NCBI RefSeq assembly: GCF_964199755.1 | Contig: NC_133918.1 | Location: 2,790,001-2,854,000 of the forward strand | From: Larus michahellis | Lineage: Eukaryota > Chordata > Aves > Charadriiformes > Laridae | Direction of reading: 5' to 3' | Length of the DNA: 64,000 nucleotides | Shown: piece after piece, positions 1 to 14,400 of the stretch | Numbering within the stretch: the first letter of the stretch is position 1 | How the letters are laid out: each line of letters starts with the position of its first letter | Translations under genes and position numbers: made by a program | The notes under the pieces: generated by a model | The model's input: the letters and a program-made list of their open reading frames with translations, nothing else | Database searches by the model: none | Told to the model about the DNA's origin: nothing

Positions 1-1946
1 TACACGGGAGACTGGGAGGTAGTGATTCAAGCATCCTTTGGGAAGGTAAGAAAGCTCTTTTCTTCACCTCTGATTTTTGAATTGCTTTTCTTAAATGAAT
101 CCCAGCATCAGAGAGCAGAGTGCCTGACTGCAGCACGTACTCGGTACAGCTGGGCCTTTCTCCCCCCCCTCCTTTTGCTGCTGTATCACCAAGTTGTGCC
201 AGGCGCCAGCTCACAGTCAGATAAACAACCAGCCAGGCCCCGTGCACGACAAAAGCAGAAGGGAGGAGGAGAAGATGAAGGGGGGCAGAGGGATCTTTCT
301 GACTGCTCAGGAATATCGTGGCAGCCCCCAGGGTCCGTGTGCTGCACAAGCGAGCAAGGAGCAAGCGCCTTTGATCAGGTCTCCAACTCTCATAAATATA
401 CAACAACCAGCTATGAGAGGATTATCCCTTAATCTAAATATTTATAGGGTTTAATTTGGCTGGTGGCTCTGGTGTCATGACAGCACGAAGAGGAGCCTTT
501 GTAGGGCAGAGCTAGGCTGCATCCTCCTGCGGACTCAGAGGTACCAATCCCCATCATCTCCCTCCCTGCCATAGCTGGACTGTAAGGCCAGCAGCCACTG
601 GAGACCAGCCCCATCCCCATTCTTACAGCACTGCCTTAAAACTGGTGGGTTTTCTCCCACATTTCACCCAAGGACTGTCCCAGCACCCAGGATTTTACAC
701 CTGGAGGCATGAGCTCTTCCCTCTGTTTAGGGGGAGCTTCCAGCAAGGGGCAGATGAAATAAGGATGGTCCCTTTTAAACGGATCTTCGACATTGTGAAC
801 ATCGTGGGGTCGGTGGGGTTGGTGCTGCGCAAGAAGTTTCAAATCCAGCTAATGCCAGAGGACAGGAACGAGTCCCAACACAAATTAAGGGGAAAAGTGT
901 CCAGAAAGTGTCCAGCTCAGGGTGGGCAGTGTGCTGCTCAGCCACCAGCTAGGGTTCCTCACCGCAGTACTGGGAGCCAGCTTCTGACTTCACTTACCCC
1001 AGTAATGAGATTTGGCATTAGTATGAAACGCAACATTTAAATCAATTGATGCTTCCAGCCTCTGGCTGGAGCTGTGGTCATTTATACCAAGAGAGTGCAG
1101 GAGCCAAACACAAGAAGCTGCAAATCCTGACCTCTGCCATCAAGCCCCAGGAGGGGAGCAGTGGGTCAGCCTTTGGCTCCGAATTATGCGTTTGAGTGCT
1201 GGTGCCTGGATCTTAGCTCAGAATGACTCTGCTTCCAAACGTCAGCAGGGTTTGGATATCACCGTCAGCTTTTCTCACATGAGGGCTGAGGTAAGGATGG
1301 GATGACAATTCTGGGATCACCCTAAGGTTTGATCCTTGCCTTGAACACCGACTGCCTTAGAGCAAAGTCACTCTAGACCAAGGACCAGCTGTCTCCCGGG
1401 AGAGGTGCTTGTGGCAGGCGCTTTGGATAAAGTTCTGCTCTGCTGCAGCCAGGGCCTGAGGCAGTAGGCAACTGCAGAAGATGGTCCCTGGTACCCTTGA
1501 TGAGGAACTCTAGAGCTTGGCACTGCCTCTCGAACTTCTGACAGAGATAAAAATGGGGATAATATGAGAAACTGAGGATGTTACCAGGCTCTTCTGGGGA
1601 CAGGATTTGCTCCCGTGTCCCTGGATGGATTTTCCAGCCTCTTGGCTGAACGGCTGCATGTGGGATGTATCGGGAGGGTAAATGCAGGGATAAGTCTGGA
1701 GGTTACTGGGGATTGCACAGTGCTCCAGTAAGAAGGCACAGCTGCTGGGTGGCTCTTGGGCAAATCACCTGAGGGCATCCCTCAGGCTGAGCTCACAGAC
1801 AAAAGGGAAAGAGCAGAGCACACATGGGGTTGCATGTTTTTCCCTGATGTCCCCAGTTCTCTCCACTATCTACCATGGAGGGACTTTTTCCTAAATATCA
1901 CCTGTTATCTCCTGTCTTTCTACCTCTTCATCTTGGCTTCCTGCAG
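1..1946 (+). other. ATCAY intron, 5' side
   Basis: Non-coding sequence upstream of the first ATCAY exon seen here. It ends in a pyrimidine-rich acceptor (ctgcag at 1941-1946). I looked for the human-like first coding exon (acidic, KEEWQDEDLPR type) in all frames and did not find it, so it should lie left of the window. No repeat is recognised. Confidence 0.6.
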
Positions 1947-4900
1947 ACCCCTGCCAGAAGAGACAGGGATGGAGTCACTGGGCAGCCCTACGGAAGACGA
2001 GAATACATCCTGTAAGTACCAGACTGCCTTATCAGGAGTTCAAAGGAAAACAAGCCTATGGGAACGACAGCTTACAGTTAGGGCGATACCCTTGGAGTAT
2101 CCACAAAAATTCCCATATGGGAGAGGAAACCAGCAGAGATTTGAATTTGCTAATATTTCACAAGAAGCTGGGGGAGGAAATAGGTATCTCCGAAGTGTGG
2201 GCACTTTTATCCAGCCATACCTGCAGGCACCCAGTACCTCCCAGCTATGATCCAGCACCCTTAGCTTACAGGACCATAGCCTGAAATAATGAAAGCCATA
2301 ATGAAGCCATAATGAAAGCACCTTGTCTTGCACTAAGGATACAGGATGAGGACAACATGTCAGTTATTTTCCTTTTAACTCCAGCTCCCCCAAATACTTT
2401 AAACTTTAATGGGGCGCATCGTAAGCGGAAGACACTTGTTGCACCTGAAATCAACATTTCCCTGGACCAGAGTGAAGGCTCCATTCTCTCCGATGACTTC
2501 CTGGACACACCAGATGACCTGGACATTAATGTGGACGATATTGAAACTCCTGATGAGACAGATTCCCTCGAATTCCTGGGGAACGGGAATGAACTGGAAT
2601 GGGAAGGTAAAAGGCTGGTTTGGGGTGAATGTTTGTAGGGGTTGGGGCTTTTATTCAGCCTCATTTTAACCACTTTTGACATCACTCACCACCAGCAGCT
2701 GAGTACCAACTTCCCCATCAGTGAAGCACAACACACACAACCAAGCCCCATCTTCCACACATCTGCCCCACCAGGACCCCAGCTATATCCCAGGAGTCTC
2801 AAGTGCTGCTATCTCAGCACTTCCATCTGGGGATAGCGTGGGCAGAAGTAGTTCAAGGACTTGCAAACACCAGTCTAGCCATAATTCAGGATCAGGCATA
2901 AGGCTGTGGACACACATGCCCTTCCAGCCACCACCCCAGGCTGGAAGGTGCTGCCTGCTCGGCTCTGCCAGTAGAGCTGTCACATGAACATTCAAACATC
3001 TTGAATAATGAGGTCTTGGCTAACCTGGCTGATTTTTACTGAGTCGGGCTAAGAAGGACTCATGCAAGCAGCTCCACTAGCAGATCAGAAGACAACCGGC
3101 ACAGGTGGTACCCTCTTCAACCAGTAGAGATGGATCTGAAGGAGGATCCAGCAAAAAGTCCGGTGCCCGACCTGTGATTGCAGGTACTATAAGCAGCATG
3201 AGATGTTAAGCTTATATCTATTACGATCTGGCAATACAGCAAGATTATTAAGACCCAAAAACTTACACACATCAAAGCTGCAGATTAAACACAGGTCATC
3301 CTCAGTCTGCGGTTGTTGTTTTCTCTTGTTGCACACCAAAGATCTTGCAGAGTTTCTTCGTACATAATATTAAAGGCAGAAATGTTTGTCCCTTTTCCAG
3401 ATGACACTCCCGTAGCCACAGCCAAGAACATGCCTGGGGACAGTGCAGACCTGTTTGGAGATGGTGGGACAGAAGATGGGAGCGCCACTAACGGACGGCT
3501 CTGGAGGACTGTCATCATTGGAGAGCAGGAGCACCGCATCGACCTCCAGATGATCAAACCCTACATGAGAGTGGTGACACACGGAGGTGAGGGAGCGGGA
3601 CGCCTAATCCTGGCTTGGCGGATTTCTTTCAGTACATCTTTGTCAAGCTGGAAGGCATGCCATGGCTGATCGTTTTGACTGTCTTTAGGGAAAAATTGCT
3701 ATTCATTTCATACCACTATGTGGCGGATAAGCACAAAAGCACCCAGCTCACACTAAAAAACATACAGTCATTGTAGCAGTCTTTCAATAAACCAAAGCAG
3801 TGATAAAGCTGGCTTTGAGCAAGACTGAATATACCACGATCCTCAGCCCCGGGCGCAGGCAGCATGGCCAATGATGAAGGGATTGCAGGTGCTTAATCCC
3901 TCTGCAGCTCAGTGCCTGCGATGTCCCTGGAGGCACAGCTAAAGGCCACATCCAGTTATTGACCATTTCTGAAATCCGAGCAAACCCAAGCAACGACCCA
4001 GGGCAAAGCTCTCAGCTCTGGGCTTTGACACACACAAATTCTTTCCCTGAACCCTGGCTACGTGTTGTAACCAAAACCAGGATCAGAGGCAAATCTAATT
4101 GTGAAAGAGGGCTGTAAGAGGAGCAAACACTTACCTACAGCTGAACAGAGGCACAAAAACCAGCCCAGGCCCAAATTTGGCAATACATCTTCACTGCTAT
4201 TTTTCCTTCATCTCCCCCTGGAAAAAGTCACTGATGTTGCCTGTGTCTTTCTTTCCCAGGATACTACGGAGAAGGTCTCAACGCCATCATCGTGTTTGCT
4301 GCCTGCTACCTCCCAGACAGTAACCTGGCTGATTACCACTACATCATGGAGAATCTCTTCCTGTAAGTGGCTGGTCAAGGTCTATGAGGGAGAGGGGGGC
4401 AAGGAAGGTAACCCGGGCCCTGGGGAAACAGTTTCTGTGTATTCGTTGCATCAGGAACCTCAGCTGGAAGTAGTTTGAATCCAGGCCAAATGTCCCCAGT
4501 GTGCAGCTGCAGACGGGAGTGAGCATCACTGGATGAGACACTGTCCACAGCATTTGCATCCAAGTCCAATAAGTCAAAGCATTCAAACATTCAGTGTTAA
4601 TTATGCCAGTGATGGACTCACAACCAGGCTAGAGCATACGTACACAATGCTGAACAGCTGGTAGATGCTACTGCTAGGCAGAAGAACGGTGCAGGGATGT
4701 CCATCAGTGTATGCACTATGCCAACAAGCACCAGCAATCCCTGAGAAATACCCCTAGGCATCCTGCAGAGGTGTCAGGAGAATCTGAAACCTATTCCAAG
4801 GATAACAGACAGGCACCTGAAGAAAACTCCAGGGACCTTTTTTGAGTCTGATGTCCCCATTGCTTTTGATCACCACTCAACAGGTATGTGATCAGTAGTC

Positions 4901-7900
4901 TGGAGCTGCTGGTGGCTGAGGACTATATGATCGTGTACCTAAACGGAGCGACGCCCCGGAGGAGGATGCCCGGCCTTGGCTGGCTGAAGAAGTGCTACCA
5001 GATGATAGACAGAAGGTGAGAATCCTGTTGGTGTTGCCTCTTCATCCTTCCGTCCTCTCCCCACATCTTTTCCACTGCTTCCCCACGGCCTTCCCCAGTC
5101 ACCCCTTCTTCCTCACTCTCCACATTCTGTAATTCCTTCCTCTGTGACAGCTTTCTGACTTACTCCAGGCTTTCTTCATCGCCTCTTCTCCCTCCTTCCC
5201 TCACAAGCAGCTTCACAGAGATCAGGCTAATGCAGCACCCAAAGCAGTGCTCCTACAGCCCGACGGGTCTGACCTTAAATAGGGCTCCTGAGGCCATGGG
5301 CAGGGCTTTTGTCTGGAGACACCCAGATAAGGCCAGTAATGCTTATTAGTGCCCTGACACGTTACAGGTGAGTTTAAGAAAAGGTACTTTGAATCTGACT
5401 TTCTGTCCCATGGCTTTTCCACAGGCTGCGTAAAAACCTCAAAGCATTGATAATAGTTCATCCTTCATGGTTCATCCGGACAGTGCTGGCTATATCCAGA
5501 CCATTCATCAGGTAAATATAACGTGTTCCCAGACACAGCTTGTTTTGGAGTGGAAATTTAATCTCATGAATCAGTTCTTATGCTCACCTTTAACTAGTAG
5601 TGACCACGGTGAGCCTGTTCGTCATTTGTCCTACATCTCTCTGATACTGCCAAGGACAACTCTAGAGGTGGTTTTAGGAGACACTGTGCTGGTCGGGATC
5701 CAGATCAAAGCTTGTCCCACTGGGTAGCACATAAAGACTTACTGGGAAGGGCAGGAATTATGGTCCTCTTTCCCTCCTACAGATATTGAGAGGCGGGGGC
5801 AAAGCAAAGTGAGATACAGTAATGTGGCATCTCCCCACTATTTTTAGTCATCAGCATATTAGCACTGGGAGGACATGGGTACACTCAGACTACAGAGGAT
5901 ACAGAGATGCCGAACTCCTCATTTCCACCAGGAAAATTCTGACTTCCTACAGAGAGAACATCAAAACAAGACCTCAAGCACACACTCTTTCTCTCTCCCT
6001 GCCAGTGTGAAGTTTATCAATAAGATCCAGTATGTTCACAGCCTGGAGGAACTGGAGCAACTTATCCCAATGGAGCACGTGCAGATTCCAGACTGTGTCT
6101 TACAGTGAGTATCAGCGGGACCCTGGGGCACACATAGCTCTAAGGAGGTGCAGGACAAAAATCCTATAGCAGGATATTGTATTGAGTCAAACCCCACGTA
6201 CTGGAAACACAGAGCCTGGGGCAAACCTTATCTTACTGGTGCCAAGCAGAAGCCTGCACACTGTTCTGGTTTGCAGCTTCTGTCCCCTTCACAGCAAACA
6301 TTGCATTTTGCTAAAAGTGAACGGTCCTGACTGGGTAAGACGTAAATAACTTTTCCTGTTTGTTGCAGATATGAAGAAGAGCGGATCAAGGCCAGGAAAG
6401 AAAGGTAAAATTGATTTTGGGGGGTGATGGAGGGTGGGTTCATTTTCTTGGGATGTTGTTGCTTTCTCTCATCATCACGTGTGTTATAACAAGTCAATTC
6501 CGTGCTCCTCCTGCCCTGGTATCCCACACAGACTACACTTATTTTCTACTGATTTTCCCAAAAGAAGCAAAAGCTGCAGGAGGGAGGAGAAGCTTGATTA
6601 AAAGGTTATTTATCCTCTTAACCCCATGAGTGCACACATCCTGAACGTGCACTGTGTGTGCTAGCAAAGGTCATCAGAAATCACCCTATATATAAAAATG
6701 GCATATTTTCCCCATATGACCATGCAAATTGACCTTAAAGTGAGAGCTAGAGCTTATTTTAAAAGCCACTTCATTCTGCTAGAGGGTCATAAAGATGGCC
6801 ATTAGTTTACAGTTTATTTTGTTTCATTTTCTATGCCTGTTCCATCACCGGTGATTCTAGGTAGAAGTGCTGGCAATAATCAGTGATAACAGTTGGCTCT
6901 GTTCAAAGCAAAAGGCAATCATGGAGAGAGGAGAGAGCAGCTGGGTCAGCACGAGAGCGATGTGCTGTAATAACACCTCCTCGTGCTGGGGAACTGAGCG
7001 GCAGATGCCAGTTTGGGAGGATTCAGTTCATTAGCTGTTAAAAAGCAAGTTGTCCAGCCCAAATTAGTCAGCGACATCCCTCTAAGGCCAACAGAAGCAT
7101 CCTGAAAGGATGAGGATTATCAAGGTTGCATATCACAGGGACTAATAGTCATTTCTGATCAGACCTGTAAACTCCCTCTGAGCTCCAGCTATCCCCCTAG
7201 AAATGCCTTAGATATGCTACTCTTTCACACTGCTCGCCCCTAGATGGTAGATTTCAAATGCAATTTGTGTTTACAGGGCAGAAGAGAAACAAGACATGGC
7301 TGAGAAGGAAAGGTAACTGCTCTTTTTTATTTATCCTTTGCTTACAAAGTAGTTTGAACAGTCTCTGGCAAGGAGAATGGCCCTATTGCTTGGTAGCACC
7401 CCCAGGAACTAAGCTCTGCTTGCTCAGATGTTTGGACCCAACAGGATATTTCTAAAGTGTTGGGAACTGATAAAACTTCTCTCCCTAACAGCTCCCTGTG
7501 CCACCACTTTTGTGGTGTTATTGACCTTCACCTATGTGAATGGATTCCTGACGCTGCTTTTTACCTCTGTAAAGCTAGTGAGCCCATTCGGTCATGGACC
7601 AGAGCCAGAGGCACCAGGGAACGTTCTCCTGACATTCAGTTGTAGCATTTGTACGCTGGTGCAATGCAGAGAGCCAAATACTGCTGTCAGGCACAGCTTG
7701 GGTGTGCGAAAAGGCAAGATCTGAGGCTGTAACATTAGACGGGAAAGAAAATTCTAGGGAGGTTTGGAAGACGGTCTCAAAATCTTATGCCAGGATAATT
7801 TGGCCTGGTTTTGGCTCTGCTTCAGAGTGATATAGCCTCTTTTTTTTTTTTTATTATATCTAACTAGCACCCAAGAGGGGACAGTGCATATTTCTGCTGT

Positions 7901-8682
7901 TCTCTTCCCAGAGAAAAAGGACCTTTGACCAAAATTACCGAGGTCCACTGGGTGAGTCTGAATTGTTCTGAGAAACAAATGGGACCCCAGGGCCAGAATC
8001 AATCACAAGAGAGGGTGATTAGTTTGTGGTGGAGATTGACTTATTGTTTTGCTGGTTCTCTTCCAAGCAGGCCTGTGCCCCCAGCAGAGGATCAAGAAAC
8101 CAGGTTTGATTTGTACCTCGCTCTTTTGTCTGTCTCTATGTGATAGATCCCATTGCGTTTGCAATCCACTAACAGTAAGGCAAGACGGGGTTAGACCCAG
8201 GACCTCTTTAGCCCAGCGCCACTCACCTGCTGCAAAAGAGGCATCGGCCACTTTGCAGAGGTGGGGACAAAGCCTTCACCCCACCGCCGTGCGGCTGCAG
8301 TCGCGACCACAACCACTGGAGCTTGTCCCCATGCACGGACCGGGCACAACTGCAGCTGCCACAGGGGCACTTGAGAAAAGCTGCCCCTCGATAAATGACC
8401 TGGTGTTTGCCACATGGTAAAGGCGTGCAGATAGGCTTTCACTGCAGAGCTGCCGTTACCCTGCAGCAACTTTTCACGGTCCTATACACTCGGGAAAAGT
8501 CCTTAGGGAAGAATGAACCCCATTAAACCTATGAATGACATCTTTGTCCCTGATACACTTTTGGGGAGGATTACAGACAAACTTACTCATATTTTTCGAC
8601 ATAGCAGGAATAACAAAATTTTTACTACAATTCGGTTTCTAAAAATGACTCTGCCTTTCTGTTCCTTCCCAGTATGTCATGA
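1947..8682 (+). CDS. ATCAY: caytaxin (BNIP-H), BCH-domain protein, 5' partial
   Basis: Neuronal adaptor protein of the BNIP2/caytaxin family; in human, loss causes Cayman ataxia. Eleven coding exons are readable: 1947-2011, 2385-2606, 3401-3586, 4260-4362, 4884-5015, 5425-5511, 6006-6104, 6369-6404, 7277-7312, 8071-8103 and 8673-8682. All have GT-AG borders and consistent phases and give about 336 residues. The acidic N-terminal half carries the ELEWEDD segment, the known kinesin light chain binding motif, split by the 2606/3401 junction. The lipid/protein-binding BCH (CRAL-TRIO-like) domain follows, from about [17 protein letters not shown] to [15 protein letters not shown]. The C-terminus DQETSMS is that of human caytaxin. 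The first coding exon (about 26 residues) is not in the window; the first exon seen starts in phase 2. Two charged 36-nt exons near the 3' end differ from the human tail. Identification is very firm. Confidence 0.97.
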
Positions 8683-11600
8683 ATTGAAGTAGTGGAATGA
8701 ATGGAGTAGAAGAAGGACGCAGCCTGGCAGTCACCCACGTAAATGACCTTTTGGTATAAGACCTTGTCGCCATCTTATTCCGAGTTCTGTAAGATCACGG
8801 AGCCTGCCTCCCCTGTCTCCAAGATGCAAAGTCCTTTAAACTTTTTGAAAGCATTTTACTTTAAAAAAAAAAAAAGAAAGAAAGAAAAATCAACAAAAAA
8901 ACCACAAAACAAAACAAGCCAAGAACAGCACTTTTCAGGACAGGTTCCAGTGTGTTTCAATAACGGTCTGTGGAGAGCTATTAAGTAGTACAAATAGATA
9001 CCACGTTCCCTTTTAGTAAGTTAAGAGCATCCTGTAGTCCATTAGTCACCAGCCCAGAAAGAGATATATTTTTTGTTTAAATTATAAACCCTGCCCCTAA
9101 CTTGCTGCTGGCCAGCACTGAGACATTTTGCTTTAAACTGCACACCCAGTTTCCTCCATACAGACATTACAACAGCCGTTGCTCCGGGGATTAAATAACA
9201 CAGGCAATGAAAAGAGTGCATTTTCGTCCTTTCTATAGCCAGTAGATATTTCTTCCTGAAAATACCAAGTGTCCACCAGTCTAGGCACCTCTTCCAGCCT
9301 GGACTGCCTCAGTTAATTCATTGCCTGTTCCTTTTATTAACTCACACTGAACCATTCCTACGAGTAAATGCCAGGGGTTTTTCCTGGTTTGTTCTGTCTC
9401 AGTTTGTAAGGCACTCGTAATTTGAAAGAGGGTCCCCTATGGCATGGCAGCCTCCACAGAACCTTCTTAGGAGCATCTTCTCATATCAACGCACACTCAC
9501 CAAAAAGGTCTGGTTTTAAGAAGGAGCCTTACGGACAGGAAAGTTTTTCATGCCTTGTCTTTGTATTGATTTCATGACACCGGACAATCACTCACTATTA
9601 ATACCTCCTATTGCGGAGAAAAGCTGCTAAATGTTTGAAATTTCCTACTTGCCACCCCTGGGTAATGAGGGCCTCATCTATAATCATACCTGCCTGGGAA
9701 AATCCCCAGTGGAGAATGCTGCAGATGTGGAGGCAGGACACTGGATCTGGGTTCAGCTTCTCAGCCAGCCAAGAGATGCAGACGCGGTATGGAGACTCTG
9801 AAATTTGTATTTTGGACTCACGAGGATTCTATAAGAAAAGGAGGGAAGAAAATTTAAGAAACAACTATCTGCCCAAAATCATTTGGAAACTCCCGATTTC
9901 AGCAGAGCCACCTTACATAAACTGCCTCAAGTGCATCAGGTAAAACCCCTGGCAGATAACAGCATATGAAGAATTACCTGCATATTTCACCACTTAAGGA
10001 ATATCGCAAGCCTGGCAAGCCGTGGCTATCTGAAATCACCACCGCTTCACTCGGGTCTGACATCCCCTGCAGGACAATTCTGGCAAAGCAAGATTTTCCT
10101 CAAGATAGAGATGTCTCCTCTGTACAGATAAAGCTTCTCTTTTTTTTTCTTTCAGTGAGTAAAACTGCTACTGGTGAGATCTTTATTTCCCTGAATGCTA
10201 CAAAAGAGCACCAAATACGCTTTCTAACTTTACTCCTCATTTGAGATAAGTTTTTCTCGAGCACTTCTGTCACGGATGTATTTACCGAAGAGACCTTTGC
10301 ATGAAAAACAGAGCACTGCATCCACAGCATTAACCCTCGAAGCTGAAGATGGTAAAAACTCCACATTCTGTCTCACCGGCATGTTAATAATAAGCACGAA
10401 GCAAGCATCGACCTCCACGGCTTTCTAGAAATTTCATGATGAGCCTGTTATTGGCAAAGTGAATTCTAAACCACAAGGAAAAAATAGCACCTCAGGGTTG
10501 TTTTTTTTTTTCTGGAGTTAAGGTTTTATGCCAATATCACCGCCCCAGAAAAGGCATGCTGCCCCCAGCTTCCCAAACAGTCAGCAGACATCTGTTCCAA
10601 GACACAAGCAGCAGTGGGAGATTTTCAAACATCAACGCGTTAACCCGATCTGCAAAGCTGGGCATCCTTTTTCACACATGGTCTGTCAGATGGACCAAAC
10701 ACACCCACAGGAACTAACGAAGGACTCTTCTGATCAAATTAATTTTGGCTCAGATTATAAAAAAAAATCACAAATGTCCTTGTAGTATATGTGAATTCAC
10801 TGTCTCCCATTGATAATATTTAAACTTAGATTTTTCCTTTGAGACCCTTTTTATGCATTCAGATAAAATATCATCTGCCGTGCTTTCCACAAAAGGATGC
10901 CATGCAGTTGGACACTGAAAGGGAAGTTCACAGTTATATAATGAATAAAAATGATAGAAAGTTTAATAATGTTTTAAAAGTACAACTATAGGAACCTTTA
11001 ATGGATCTGTAGTTACCAAACACTTCAGTGAAAAACGTTCACAACATCATGGAAAATACTGCTGGTATGGAACACATGGAAGATAAACCTGGATTATGTT
11101 TAGTCTTGGGACCTGAAGACGCAGACTGCTCCCTGATCCTCAGCAGTGACCAGAAGAATGTGGGGTTTGGTTTTTTTTGTTGTTTTGGGGTTTTTTCCAA
11201 AGAAAAGACACTGTGTCGACATTTTCAGAAAAACTACAGAATGATCAGACCTGAAGATGAAACTTCATATTTTTTTCAAGCAATTCCTTCAGGGCAAGGT
11301 TAAGAGTTCGGCTGTGAAAAGGACAGATTACCAATTTCATTTCAAGATACAAAGGAAGTCATTTGTTTGAATACAACAGTCAATTTGTAACTTCTTTGAA
11401 ACAATTTTTCAAAAAGTGCACTTTCTGATAGAGCACTCTAAGAAATATGCACTATATTTTAATTTTTAACAAAATTTTATGAGTGTATAAATTTTATGTT
11501 CCTGGATGGATGGATGGATGTCTATATATCTTTTCAACATAGAAAAGACCTGCAACCCATAATGGATACACTATAGGTAAATATAAAAAGTGCATTTTTA

Positions 11601-14400
11601 TAGCAACAAAAAAACAGTGTCATTAACTTCTTTCAGACAGTGATGGTAGACGCTACTTGAAACCAAAGTAGCTACAAATTCTGTGATGGAAACACAGAAC
11701 CACTCAAGTTGGCAGTGTCCCTTTACCAAATACGGAGCAACATGTCGCAGTTTGAGGTTGATAGACCCGTGCAGGCTTCGAACACAACCAGAGCTACGTG
11801 CAGCAAGAAACGCACCGCCAAAACCGCTGCATTCACCTTTAGAAGACCATTACAAATGGAGATGCACCTCACAACGGTGAGAGACCGACAGTACAGACAG
11901 CCGACAGAGGTTTGGAAGGCTGCAGATACAACTGCATTGGTGGGGAGTTGTCAACCGATGGCTTGACCCCAAGGACTTACCTTGAGCAAAATTCAAGCGG
12001 TGACAATAGTCCAAACAGAAATCTGAGGTGGCCGAAGCCATGTTACAAAGCTCTTTGCCTGTTCCTTAAAGAGAGCTGCTCTCAAAGCCTGTTTGCCAAA
12101 GGGTTCACCAGCTGAGCTCTACATTTCCACTGGAGGCGCAGGTTATGAGAGAAATATGCTATACCAGCAAAAAAAAAATTAAAAAAAAAGTAAAAAAAAT
12201 GTTGCTAGTAAAAGTGCATTTACATTAGAACTTTTGCCAGTATATATACATATGTTTAAAAAATAAAATGAAATAAACTACATCCTTTTAGCAATACCGC
12301 TATACTGGTCAATGTTCCAAATGTACACCTGGCCCTGTTTCTGCCTCATAAAAACATCTCGGAAGGATAAATATTTTGACTTATGAATGCAGTGTGTTAT
12401 ATCAAACAGCAGGTATCATCAACAACATTTTTTTGGTTTTGGATTTTACCATTCATGAGATTTTCTAATGACGAATCCACAGATTGCCACATTTTAGCTG
12501 CAGAAAACTTTATTTTACACCCACGATAGGGTATTCACAGAACCCGTGGTATTCTTACTCACAGTCTAATTAATGGCTGAACTTCAACATTCACCCAGCA
12601 TCAGCCTACAAACAAAAAAATCAGATCCCTTCTGGTACGGTCGATGACAGATTAGGAAATACCTTTCCATCTCTTTGAGGTAGTCACAGGACTTGATCCA
12701 GCCTTCAGAAACGCAGGCGCTTGTCCCTGCGTTACGCAGCAACCGTCAGATTCATACAGTTAACCTACTTCGTTTTGGCACATTTAGGAATCCCCCAGAT
12801 TTGGGACTGTCCAGTAATTTTCATTTTGATTCACAAGACAGACACAGGAAATAAAACTGAGATGCTGCTGTATATTCAAGGTGGATAATTAATACAATTT
12901 CTTCTGTACAGTACTGTGTAAATGTGAGTGGATATTTAGAGCATACCTCATTGCAATTTTTCCATCTATTTTTCCAAAGATTATTTGCTTACAGGTGTGC
13001 ATACACACGTATGAGAAAACCTAAGTGGTAAAGGTTTTAAAAGCAACAGATCCTCTATTTTACATATCAAGGGACGAAAAATAAAAAAACAAAAAAGTTA
13101 ATGAAATGCTGGTGGCAATAAGCTCAGATTGGCCTGACAGCAGGTGAACCGTACAGGCAAAATTGCTATAAATACAAAAGCACATGTTTTCTCTTTTGTA
13201 TTTCCATATTTACTGGCAGTCAAAACTACAGCATGCTACTGGTAAAGTGAATTTTAAAAGGTCACCATGACAATATAACATAATCTATCTCAGTTTTTTT
13301 TTTTCCTTTGTAGTGGGCCCTTTTAACCCAAACCTACATGTAAAAATGTGTGAACTGTCATTTTTCTAAAGTGTTTGTAATTAGGTGGTTTATGCTAGAA
13401 GACATAGATTGCTGTTAAGTATGTATTATTATTTTTGCTTTGTATTATTCCATGAGAATCTGTGGATATTCGATTAAAATGAGACTAATCCTTAAGCAAA
13501 AATGCATACCCCTCTTTTTGTCAGTATCTTTTATTTAGACTTTGGCTCCATAAGGAAAATATGATGAAAATTTCTGTTTGGATGCCATTCCCTTGAACAA
13601 AGCAAGTCAAAGTTCTCCCTGGCAATTATGATACTGCAAAATGGACCTCTCGGAATGTTTTTACTAAAATAACTTCTATTCTAGCACTATAGCGTATGAT
13701 CTTTCCAAGTTTCCCTGGGTGTTAAGCTTTAGAAAAGAGTCACGGAAAAAATTGCTTCCCTTGGGTTCCTATCAACCTGTACAGAACCACACTTGTCTCA
13801 GGTTTTTTAATCTTACATTATCTTTACATATCTTTTTATGCTCAAATTGATAACATGATTGGGAATTAAATTGTCAAAAAAAAGACACACACACACACAA
13901 AACCCAACCCAAAGCTGCTTAAACAGAGAAGAAAAAAAAAAAAAGAAAAAGAAAAAAACCAAAACAACCAAGCAAGACCAAACCCTTATAAAGAAGTATT
14001 TACAGGAAAATGCCTGAGATGACTAATTAGAGTGGGCTTTAGATAGATTATTAACATATTTCAATTAATGAATTGGAAGTATGAATACATACAAGCCTAA
14101 TCCTATAACAAGCATTACTGCATTGATGCTGTGAAATAACTTATTCAGGAAACGCGTGTTTGTTTGAATGAGAAGATATACATAACAGCTACACTTTTGC
14201 TGTATGAAAGCAGATTTTTTTCTGTGATTTTATTTTCACCAAAAAACTTCTACCCCAATCACATTAGCATTGACAACATTGTTTTTTCTGCTCATCCTCG
14301 CTGATTTTTTGTTAAATTTATATACAAAAGTTTGTAGAAGGAATTGCAATGCTGTAACTCAAATATTAAATTTGTGTGGACAATAAAAATGTAGGAACCT
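8683..14400 (+). other. ATCAY: probable ATCAY 3' untranslated region
   Basis: AT-rich sequence following the ATCAY stop codon, without splice-like structure or convincing open frames. The first strong poly(A) signal in a good setting is AATAAA at 14382-14387. A weaker AATAAA cluster near 12265 could serve as an internal site. Mammalian ATCAY also has a multi-kilobase 3'UTR, so a 5.7 kb tail is plausible. The extent is inferred. Confidence 0.5.
14382..14387 (+). terminator. poly(A) signal, likely distal ATCAY
   Basis: Canonical AATAAA in a locally AT-rich stretch, followed by a GT-containing region. It is the last canonical signal before composition changes to generic intergenic DNA. Confidence 0.45.

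Noticed and set aside
1-1946. ATCAY first coding exon inside the window
   Set aside because: No frame encodes the conserved acidic N-terminus; the first exon seen begins mid-codon.
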